The position numbers and the translations under genes were made by a program. A stretch of 64,000 nucleotides of DNA from Tritrichomonas musculus (taxonomy: Eukaryota > Parabasalia > Tritrichomonadida > Tritrichomonadidae): NCBI GenBank assembly GCA_039105265.1, contig JAPFFF010000002.1, positions 5,394,001-5,458,000 on the forward strand. Direction: 5' to 3'. Numbering within the stretch: the first letter of the stretch is position 1; each line of letters opens with the position of its first letter. The notes under the pieces are model-generated. The model was not told where the DNA came from. It searched no databases and saw nothing but the letters and a program-made list of their open reading frames with translations. Positions 35,666 to 46,200 of the stretch are shown one piece after another.

Positions 35666-38605
35666 ATGTCAACAAAAAACGAAATTGTTGTTAAGATAAA
35701 CCAAATTAATCAAAACCTCAAATCAGCATTTGTTTATAGAGGTCAATGCTATTCGATTGCGAAAGTTCTTTCAGAAATTCAGGACAAAATATCAAAGAAC
35801 CAATCCATCCAATCAAACAATAATGAATTAGCCACTCTTCTTGAGCAATTAGACCTGCTCAATGACACTATTAATGGTTTCAGACCTGATCAATGGAACG
35901 AAGCAAGTCTAGTAACGCCAATATCCAAACTAATTTCAATTCTTACAGAAACAATGTCATCAATTTCTCAATTATTACAAAAACTCAATATAACATTAGA
36001 AAACAATTATACTGTTGTAAATGAAACTCTTGCTAACGACCTCAAAAGTCTTTATGGGTTAATATCAGATCCAAGCCAATTAGAAAAATCAATAGTTAAA
36101 AACAAACTTGAAGAGATAGAAACCTGCCTTATTCAAATCGGTTATCCTCTCGATCCTAACTCACAAACCGTCCAATCTTTTTCTCATCCACCGCCTCAAT
36201 TACCTAATAAAGTAGACGACCAAAACTCTGATGAAGATTCAGATTCTTCCGATACCCCGAATAAGAAAGAATTAAATAATTTCAATGACATTCAAGCATA
36301 TAAGATTCAACTCTCAGATTATACACAAAGTAATCATGCGATCATGTATACCAACCGATATGCGATTTATAATGGTCAAAACAAAAAAACCAAAGAAGAA
36401 GTTACCATTACAATTCTAGATAAAGAGATCAATACTGAAGATAAATTCCAGCGTCTTGTAAATGTCCTCACATCCGTTCACCATCCCAATCTTGAATCAT
36501 TTATAGGTGTAGATAGCGCTGAATATGCTGTTGTTACCAGGCGAAATGGCAGAACACTTAAAGATTTTTTTAAGACGATCAAAAACGATTCAAAAAGTTC
36601 TGGTGAAAAAAATTCAGAAAAACCCAATTCAAATGCTCCATTAAGTAAAACGATCATGGCCTATAAAATAGCAGAAGCGATGGCCTATTTACATTCCTTA
36701 GATATCACTCATCGAGACCTTTGCAGTCAGAACATTTTGATTGATAGTTCATTCAATCCCAGAATCACCAATTTTGCCAATTCGCGATTTTTGCCAGATA
36801 ATGTCACCACCATGTCAAATCGTCCCTCATCTATATCTAAATTTAGAGCACCTGAATTTTCATCAGGCGACAGGTACGACCGCGAAGTTGATGTATTTGC
36901 ATTTGCCGGCATTTTGTATACGTTGTTAACTGAAAAAGAGCCATTTGAAGGGAAGAAGCTGACTGATATTGATAGGATGATTGCTGATAAAGAGCGCCCT
37001 GTTCTTCCCAGTAACATTTCCACTGATTTACATGATCTCATTGATAGTTGCTGGAGACAAGATCAAACTGAGCGTCCTTTATTCTCTGAAATAATTGACA
37101 CAATGCTCACTAAGCAAATCAAATTTCCAGAAGATCAAAACAGTCCCATTGTTGATGAATTTTATAATTCTAAGATGATTAAGAATGATGATCTTAGCGA
37201 TTGCCTTGAACTTATTAAAGACATTAATAGCATTATTCAACAAACAGTCAACTTGAAAGGTGCCTATTTATTAGAATGTGTCCGAATTCGTTCTTTATTA
37301 TGTGGCTATTATTACTTATTACAAACATCAGATTATGCACAAAAAAGTCCCGATAGTATGTATCAATTAAGCTATTTGAAGGAACATTTGGAAGACCTTA
37401 AAGATACAGTTTTATATACTAATCCAGAAATGTGGAAAACAATAGCTGTATCAACACCTGTAGCTGAAATAGCAACCGATATTTATCATAACATGGAACT
37501 TATTTACGTAGAATTAAAAGGACTTGATCTTCCAGTCACTAAATATGAATATGTTAAATATGATCTCATCAATGATTTCCGTGAAGTTTATTACATATTC
37601 AAAGATGCTGATTATCAAGATAAGATGGACGAAGTTGTTAGATTCTTGCATGAAAAAGGACTTGAAATAGATGTTACTGATGACGAAGTTAATGAAAATA
37701 AACAGAGCTTATTCATGCAATACAAAGATTATAATGTAAATCGTTCTGATTTTGAGATACTATGTGATATTGGAGAAGGAACAACATCAATTGTTTATAA
37801 ATGCCAAAAGAAATCGACAGGTGAATTATTCGCCTGTAAAGAATTGTTTGATGATTATTTACAAGCTAGCGATTTAACTATCAATTACATTCGAAGAGAA
37901 ATTTGTTTCCTATCCAATTTGAAGCACAAATATTTGGTCAATTTTATCGGTTTTAATAGTGATGTTGGCGAACCTCTTTGGATCATTTCTGAATATGTAA
38001 ATGGCGGCGATTTATTCGATGCTATTAGAAGAAAAGAGAACCCTTTGACACCTTTCCAAAAGACTAAAATCGCCTTCGAAATAGCTCAAGGAATGGATTA
38101 TTTACATTCTAAAAGTATCATTCATCGTGACTTAAAATCTGGTAACATTTTGGTCGATAATAATGATATCACACCAAAAATTACTGATTTCGGTTATTCA
38201 AAGGCAAATGTGTCTCTCACCAATTCTGTTGGTATCGGCACAGTTAATTACATGGCTCCTGAAATGACAACTGATGAGCATTACGGATTCGAAGTTGACG
38301 TGTTCTCCTATGGAATGATTCTTTGGGAAATATATGATGGACGTTATCCTTTCCAATGGCTAAAGAAAAGAAAAGCTCAGGAAGCAATTAGTAAAGGCAT
38401 TGAATTGCCTTTCGATAAGAATATTTCTGATGATTTGAAAGAATTAATCATTAGATGCAAATCTCACAACCCAAATAGTAGACCGACCTTCAAAGATATC
38501 CTTCAGGTGATGATTGATAGAAAGATCGCTTTCGATGGAGCTGACCAAAATGAAATTAATAGTTTCTATGCAAGAAAAGCTGTGGAAATAAAGCAGGAGG
38601 AATAA
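35666..38605 (+). CDS. Tandem pseudokinase and TKL-type protein kinase, 979 residues
   Basis: The ATG at 35666 begins a helical domain (residues about 1-165). Kinase-like domain 1 spans about 215-490. It keeps HRD (349-351) but has Thr at the VAIK lysine position (VTIT, about 249) and NFA in place of DFG (369-371), so it is probably a pseudokinase. A second helical domain (about 505-680) repeats the first, sharing an asparagine/tryptophan block and a leucine-rich end. Kinase domain 2 spans about 690-975 and is complete: GEGTTSIVY, lysine in ACKE (725), HRDLKSGN, DFG (841-843), APE (864-866). The layout is a duplicated helical-kinase unit in which one copy lost catalysis, as in JAK kinases, but evolved separately. 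The pseudokinase may regulate the active domain. Confidence 0.88.
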   Translation: MSTKNEIVVKINQINQNLKSAFVYRGQCYSIAKVLSEIQDKISKNQSIQSNNNELATLLEQLDLLNDTINGFRPDQWNEASLVTPISKLISILTETMSSISQLLQKLNITLENNYTVVNETLANDLKSLYGLISDPSQLEKSIVKNKLEEIETCLIQIGYPLDPNSQTVQSFSHPPPQLPNKVDDQNSDEDSDSSDTPNKKELNNFNDIQAYKIQLSDYTQSNHAIMYTNRYAIYNGQNKKTKEEVTITILDKEINTEDKFQRLVNVLTSVHHPNLESFIGVDSAEYAVVTRRNGRTLKDFFKTIKNDSKSSGEKNSEKPNSNAPLSKTIMAYKIAEAMAYLHSLDITHRDLCSQNILIDSSFNPRITNFANSRFLPDNVTTMSNRPSSISKFRAPEFSSGDRYDREVDVFAFAGILYTLLTEKEPFEGKKLTDIDRMIADKERPVLPSNISTDLHDLIDSCWRQDQTERPLFSEIIDTMLTKQIKFPEDQNSPIVDEFYNSKMIKNDDLSDCLELIKDINSIIQQTVNLKGAYLLECVRIRSLLCGYYYLLQTSDYAQKSPDSMYQLSYLKEHLEDLKDTVLYTNPEMWKTIAVSTPVAEIATDIYHNMELIYVELKGLDLPVTKYEYVKYDLINDFREVYYIFKDADYQDKMDEVVRFLHEKGLEIDVTDDEVNENKQSLFMQYKDYNVNRSDFEILCDIGEGTTSIVYKCQKKSTGELFACKELFDDYLQASDLTINYIRREICFLSNLKHKYLVNFIGFNSDVGEPLWIISEYVNGGDLFDAIRRKENPLTPFQKTKIAFEIAQGMDYLHSKSIIHRDLKSGNILVDNNDITPKITDFGYSKANVSLTNSVGIGTVNYMAPEMTTDEHYGFEVDVFSYGMILWEIYDGRYPFQWLKKRKAQEAISKGIELPFDKNISDDLKELIIRCKSHNPNSRPTFKDILQVMIDRKIAFDGADQNEINSFYARKAVEIKQEE

Positions 38606-38910
38606 GATGATGATGAAAATATTCAAAACTTATTTAACAGCTTTTGGACATAGGGGTCCAACGATAGAAAATTTTGTTTTTTTTTTCGACTTTCAAAAAA
38701 ATTTAAATAAAATATCATAAAATTATTAATTACTTATTTGCTATCTAAAAAATAAATTATTTTTAAAAAATATCAATCAGCAATGGAGATTCAACTTTGA
38801 AATTTCTGAAGGTTTGTTCGATCTTTTATTCAATATTGATATCAGAGAAAAAATTATTGATTTTGTATCAGAAAAATGGATCAATTATAGAAAACATGCA
38901 TGAAATACAA
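38606..38910. other. AT-rich intergenic region
   Basis: Nothing supported beyond the 3' flank of the kinase gene. Confidence 0.45.
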
Positions 38911-39500
38911 TGTCCTTATCGCATTCATACTTTAAATACTTCTCTTCTGCAATTTTATATAATAACAAAAATATACATTTAGAAAAGCATATCTTAAGAA
39001 TAAGCTCTTATCACTTTCATACTTTAAATACTTCTCTTCTGCAATTTACTTTTCAAAATCAAATGAATTTACAAAGACTAATCAATTTTCAAGTTCATTC
39101 ATTTTCTCAAGTACTATTGAATTCACTTGTTCTGGCTGATTCTTTTGGCATATTTACAAATACTCTATCTTCTATTTTCTCATTATTTGATCAGTTTTCG
39201 GCATCCAGGTCTCTGATAAAAAACAGTATCATTATGATTGACATTAAAAAAGAAGATTCATAAAGAATGTCGACTGGAATTAAAATTGGAATTGGAGTTT
39301 CTATTGGTGCTATTGCTGCAATTATCATCATTGGCTTGATTTTATTAAGGCGCCATAAAATCCAGAATATTCCAGATATTTCTGATGAAACAATTGAAAT
39401 TGTTGAAGATACAACATATTCAATTGTTACCCAAAATCCTCTCAATGAATTAATGATTGATGATGACCCATTTGAATCTGAATTTGATATTTATAATTAA
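38911..39500 (+). pseudogene. 3' relic of a Pmp-like surface protein (Phe-Thr repeats, membrane anchor, tail)
   Basis: One frame reads YFSKSNEFTKTNQFSSSFIF, the same Phe-Ser/Thr repeat as in the relic at 9378-10790. After a frame change comes a clean open stretch from 39267: MSTGIKIGIGVSIGAIAAII, a membrane segment, an RRHK stop-transfer and an acidic tail ending FDIYN. This is the C-terminal end of a type I membrane protein whose ectodomain is lost. A 90-bp direct repeat (about 38920-38965 and 39008-39054) lies in the repeat part. A small 77-residue membrane protein from 39267 cannot be excluded. Confidence 0.6.
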
Positions 39501-40227
39501 ATTCTTGAAAAAACTTAATTCTATTGATCATTTATTCATCTTTAATCGATCATAAAAAACATTCCTAAATATATTGTATTTTCAAAGAATATCATTTTGA
39601 AATCATATCTCAATAAATATATTTTTATAAATAATGATATATTAGCTTAGAAATTCCTGGGATTTTAAAAATACAAAGCATATCATTAATAAGTAGAGCA
39701 TTTTTATCTTTTTTTTTGAAAAAGTTATATAAACTGGGTTTTTTTATTTGTATATAGCTGGAATAATGGCAGTAATTGAAATATAGTAAATTAAACTCAC
39801 AAATATGAGTTTAATTCTGGTCATTGAATAAAAGCAATTATCAATTGATTTTTTATTAGTAATATGGACATATTGAAATCATATTGAAATCATATAATCA
39901 ATTGATTTTGTTATATATTACATTAATTATGAACAAAATATGAGGAAAGAAATGGAAATCATTAAATCTTTTTGAAATAATTAATAATAAAACTTAATAT
40001 ATTTCTTTTTTTTTTTTTTCATATTATTAAATAATAATTATGACAAAATCATTTTCTTTAGTATTAAAAATGTTAAAAGATTTCAATTAAGAAAAAATCA
40101 TTTTCTTTTAGATTTTTTGAATTCTATTTATAAATCGCCCACATAACTTTTTTCAATCAAACAAATTAAAAAATTTGAGTACAATTGAATGAACATTCAA
40201 AACTTTCTATATTTCAATTTTTTTTCA
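39501..40227. other. AT-rich intergenic region
   Basis: Nothing supported apart from poly-T runs and an atatggacatattgaaatca-type short duplication near 39865-39900. Confidence 0.5.
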
Positions 40228-43200
40228 ATGTCAGCCGCGATTGAAATAGACCTTCAGAAATATAAGATAATCAATCCTATAGGCAAAGGAGCTTTTGCTA
40301 CCGTTTACAAAATTCAAAAGAGAGATACAGACGAGTTTTTTGCTGCCAAAATATCAAATAGAGAAATTGATTTTGAAAAATCTGATGATATATCAAACAG
40401 CTTGATAGAAGAAATTAAAATTCTCTCAGCTATTTGCCATCCTGCAATATTAAAATTTATCGGATTCAACAAACTAAATTTTGAAAAAGAAAAAAATCCA
40501 ACAATTATAACAGAACTTTCATCAAATGGATCTTTAGGCGATTTGTTTAAATTACAACAAGCAAATTTAGCAGATTCGAATTTTGACGCAAGTTACAAGC
40601 ATATCGCTCTATATGGAATTGCATCTGGAATGCATTTTTTGCACAAACACAAAATTATTCATAAAGATTTAAAACCAGACAACATACTTTTCGATGATTT
40701 CTTATTTCCAAAGATTTGCGATTTCGGATTATCTGTATATATAAATGATAAAAACAGAAAAAGTGCAAGAAGAAAAAATAAATTAGCCGGAACTTATCTT
40801 TATATGCCACCAGAAGTTATTAAAAATGAGGATAATCCAGAATTTTCAGAAGCCAGTGATGTTTATGCATTTTCATTAATTGCATATGAAATGTTTGCAG
40901 GACAACCGCCATTTAAATCAGAAGAATTTTATGAAGCAGTAAAATCTAATAAACGTCCTGAGTTTGATTCAAGCTTTCCTGAAGAGTACAAAGAAATAAT
41001 TGAAAAATGCTGGAAAGAAAATCCTCAAGAAAGGCCAAAATTCGAAGAAATCGTTCAATTTTTGGAAAACGATGATTTGCTACAGAAATTGGAAGATGAA
41101 TTTGAACTAGATATCGAATTATTTGATGAGTATCATGAAATGATAAGCGAATTTCCAGAACAATTCACTCCAAGCAATATGGATGAAGTAGAAGCATCTT
41201 TAAGAAAGCGTTTAACCAAATTTAAGAAGATTGCATTAAATTATACTTATCCATTAGATAAATATTTCAAGCTTAGCCAAACATCCCAAGAAATAGTTAA
41301 AAGAGCTACCAAAGATCCACTTCTTCAATATAAAATTGGTATAAGATCGATTGAAGGTGCAGATGATTTTCCACAAAATTATGAAATTGGGATAAATTAC
41401 CTCAAAAGCGCAATAAACCATAAATGTAAAAGTGCTGCTCTTTATTTAAGCAAGTTTCTCATTTCAAAAGGTCCTTTTCAAGACGTTGCTCAAGCTGAAT
41501 CATATCTTTCAGATTGTATTTACAAAAACGGAGATGAATACTTAACCGATGCAGATAGAATTAGTGAAGATGATCCCAGAGTCAATTATATGTACGGAAA
41601 AATAAGAAAAATGGAAGAAAATTTCAATGAAGCCGAAAAATATTTTGAGAAAGCGGCAAAAAGTGGAAATAATGAAGGAATGTTCGAATATGGAAAAATA
41701 ATTTATCCAAGAGATCCTGATAAAGCAATTGAATTTTTCGAGATATCATCCAATGATGAAGGCTTCGAAAAAAGCAAGAACATACTTAATGCCTATAATA
41801 TATTGAGCAAAGTAGATGGCTTTGCAGAACTTTCCGGGGAATTCCAAATCTTCCTTCTGAAAGAGTTTGCAAAAGTGAATAATAATGATGATTTCAATTA
41901 TTTGAAAAAGTTGATTATCGATCAAAAAACATTGAAAAAGTTCTACAAAAAGAATGTTTTCCAGCACAATTCATTATCCACAATTCTAAGTAAATTTCAA
42001 GAAATATACATCGGATTGGAATTCAATTCAGACATTTATGAATCTGCAATTGAATCAATTCAGAAGATAAAGAATGAATTGAAAGGAAAAGAGACGATAA
42101 TAACGGTTGTTGTCACAATTTCTGATCGTTATAAAATAATTGAGAAGGAATTTGGCTCTAATTCTGTTGTCAACGTCGCCACTATTAAAGGTAAAGTTGA
42201 ATCAATAGGAAACCTTGTTTTTGCTGACTGTAAAGCACTCAAAAGTGTCTCGATTCCAATCAGTGTCACTTCTATTGGTGAGTCTGCCTTTGAGAATTGC
42301 AAATCACTCACCAATATTCCGTTGATTTCGATCACTGAAATTAAAAAAAGAACTTTTTATCAATGCGAAAGTCTTCCATCAATTAGCATGCCAGAAATAG
42401 TTCAATCTATCGGCGATTTCGCCTTCTACAAATGCACAAATTTGCAGACGTTGGCAATTCCAAAGAACACCAGAACAATTGGCAACAGTTCTTTTGAAGA
42501 ATGCACAAGCCTTGACTCGGTTGTTCTTAATGTAAACTTGAACACAATTGGAAATAACGCATTCAGAGGTTGCATCAATATCAAGAAAATTTCAATTCCA
42601 AAAAACGTTCTTTCTATCGGCGAAAGATCGTTTGCCAATTGTGAGTCATTGAAAACGGTGACTTTTTCAAAGAAAATGACAACTATTGCTAAAGCTGCCT
42701 TTGAAAATTGTCAAGAATTGAAAAAGTTAAAGAACTTGGTAAACATTCAAGTGATTGAATCACATGCTTTTCATGACTGCACGAGTCTGAAGCAGATTGA
42801 CCTCTCTAATGTTGAAAGAATTCGTTCTTCGGCATTTCATGGGTGTTCATCACTTGAAAGCGTCAACATCACAAATGTATATCATATTGGAAATGGAACA
42901 TTTAAGGGCTGCACGTCTTTGAAGGAGATTAAATTGCCTGAATGTTTGAAAGAAATTGGAAGTTCAGCATTTGAAGGTTGCTCATTGATTGAAGATATAG
43001 AAATACCTGAAAAAGTTACATCAATATCAGAAGCAGCATTTGCAGAATGTGAAAATCTACGATCAATCAAGCTGCCTTGTTCACTTAACGAAATCATGGA
43101 TAACTGCTTCTTCAACTGCTGCAATTTGACTGAAATTACTCTTCATGAAGGAATTTTGGTCATTGGAAAGTCTGCCTTTGTTGGATGCACCTCGTTGAAG

Positions 43201-46200
43201 AAGATCGTTATTCCTGGTTCAGTTACAAAGATTGACGAGAGCTGCTTTGAAGATTGTCTGTCTCTTGAAGAGATTATCATACCAAAATCGGTTAAATCCA
43301 TTGAAAAAGGCGCCTTTTCAAATTGCAAAAAATTGGAAGAGTTGGAGCTTCCAGAAGCAATTGAAACAATAAGTGAGAAAATGTTCTACAATTGTTCGTC
43401 ATTGAAGAAAATAAAGATTCCTGATTCTGTTAGATCAATTGAAAACAACGCATTTGAAGAATGCGTTTTAATCAAGCGAATTGACATTCCGAATGTCGTT
43501 TCAATTGGCGAAAATTCATTCAAAGGTTGCACGTCACTTGAAATGATTGTTTTGAATGAGTCATTGGAGAAATTAGGCGGGTTTGCATTCTCCAAATGCT
43601 CATCATTGCGAGAGTTTCCTCTTCCTGAAAATATAACAAAGATTGAACCAGGTCTCTTTCAATTTTGCACCAATCTAAAAACGGTTACATATCAGAATGA
43701 AATCACTGAAATTGGGAACAATTCTTTTGAGGGATGTAGCGAATTGACTGATTTTCAGATCCCCGAAACCGCAACATTGCTCGGTGACAATGCATTCTCT
43801 GGATGCAACAAACTAACTGAAATCATCATTCCTAAGAAGCTTGAATCTGTTGGACAAAACTGCTTCAAAAACTGCAAAGGCATAACAAAGATAAATCTTG
43901 ACCCTTTGACGACCAAATATTCAGTCAATAGTTTTGAAGGATGCACTTCACTTAGTTTAATGATAATTAATACCGTAAAAGATACAATTCCTGAATTTGG
44001 TGATTCTGCATTTAAAAATGTAACAGAAGTCATCATTCCTGATAACGTGACGAAACTTGGCACTCGAGCATTTGCCAATTTTTATTCATTGGATTCAATT
44101 AAACTTCCTGACTCAATCGACACAATTGAAAACAGAGCTTTTTTGAATTGTATGCGGTTGAAATCAATTGAAATTCCAAGTAAAGTGAAGGTTATTGAAG
44201 AGAGTTGTTTCTCGGGTTGTTCACAACTTTGTCAAGTCACTTTTCTTGGTGAAATTGAAAAGATTGAAAAGAATGCTTTTTATGATTGTTCTTCACTTAT
44301 TCAGTTTGACATCCCTGAAAAAGTTACCGAAATTTGTGAAGGCACTTTTTGTGGATGCTCAAAATTGAATAAAATTGAAATCAAAGAAAAAATTACAAGT
44401 ATTGGAAGAGAAGCTTTTAAAGGATGTTCAGCACTGACAGAATTAACAATACCTGAAACAGTCCTCGTCATTCATGACGGTGCATTTTCAAATTGCAGAA
44501 GTGTAACAGAGGTGAAAATAAATTCACCTTTGAAAATAATTGATGAAAGGCTATTTTTAGGTTGTTCTGGACTTATAAAAATAGAAATACCGAAGACTGT
44601 TGCATTGATCAGTAATGATGCCTTTGCTGAATGTTCAAGTCTTCCATCAATTGAGATACCAGAAAATGTCACCTCAATTGGTTTAAGAGCTTTTAATCAA
44701 TGCAAGAAACTTGAAAACATTAAGTTCAATGATTTTATAACATCAATTGGTGGTTATGCTTTTTCACAATGCATTTCACTTAAAGAAATTGAACTGCCTA
44801 AAGAGATAAAGTCAATTGAAGATCATTTGTTTTATTCCTGTGAAAATTTGGAAACTGTGAAAATTCATGATAAAGTCACCAATATAAAAACAGGAGCCTT
44901 TGAAAAATGTAGTCATTTAGTTAACATTGTTATCCCTGAGGATGTTACAACCATTGGAAAAGAAGTTTTTTCAGGATGTTCAAGTTTAAAAAATCTGACA
45001 ATTCCATCAAAAGTAACAACTATTGGAGAACTTTGTTTTCAAAATTGCAAAGCTTTGACTAAATTTATAATTCCATCAAATGTTGCCAATGTTGGCAAAT
45101 TGTGTTTTAATAATTGTACATCACTTTGTGAAGTTACAATTGACATTCATAAAACGATTGTTGAGTATAACTCTTTTGAAGGCTGCTTCAATTTTATTTT
45201 GTTGATCATTGACACATCTGAAGAAAAAATTCAAAAATTTGATAACACTCCTTATCAATATGTAACAAAAATTATTATTCCTAGGTTTGTTACACAACTT
45301 TGTCCATTCTGTTTCTTTGGATTTAAATCATTATTAGATATTAAATTGCCTTCTTGCCTCCAATCAATTGGGAAGTATTCATTTTCTAATTGTTCTTCAC
45401 TTACGAACATTGAAATACCTGAAAAAATAAAGGTAATTGAAGAATGTTGTTTTTGTGGATGTTCATCACTTGTTGAAGTTAAACTTCCCGATTCAATTAA
45501 AGAGTTACAAAGTTATTCATTTTCTTATTGTCATTCACTTGAAAATTTCAATATTCCATCTAATGTAACGGTTATTTCTGATGGAGTTTTTTATGATTGT
45601 CCTAGTTTAACTGAAATTGAGATAAGTAATAAAATCACTGAGATTGGAAAAGAAGCTTTTGGAAATTGTGATTCATTAATTAAAATAACTCTTCCTGAAT
45701 CTGTTGTTAAAATAGGTCATCATGCTTTTGCTGGCTGTATCTCACTTTCTGAAGTAAACTTCCTGTCAAAAGTGAAAGAGATCAATGAATATACATTCAC
45801 TAATTGCTCATCTCTTTCATCAATAAAGCTTCCACAAACAGTTGAATTAATTGGAAAAAGTGCTTTTTCGCATTGTGAAAGTCTCACGAAAATCACAATT
45901 CCTTCAAAAGTTGTTTCAATTAAAATGGAAGCTTTTGATGAATGCAAGAAACTAAAAGAAATAGAATTTCCTAATTCATTGAAATCAATTGATGAATTCA
46001 CGTTTAGAAATTGCATTTCAATTGAAGAAGTCGATCTTCCAAGTGCACTGACAGTCATTAGCAAAGGTCTTTTCTATCATTGTGAAAAACTGAAGAAAGT
46101 TACAATTCATAAAAAAGTTGAAAAAATTAATGACATTGCATTTGATGAATGCAAATCATTATCTGAAATTTCGATTCCTGAAAGTGTTAAAGCAATTGGC

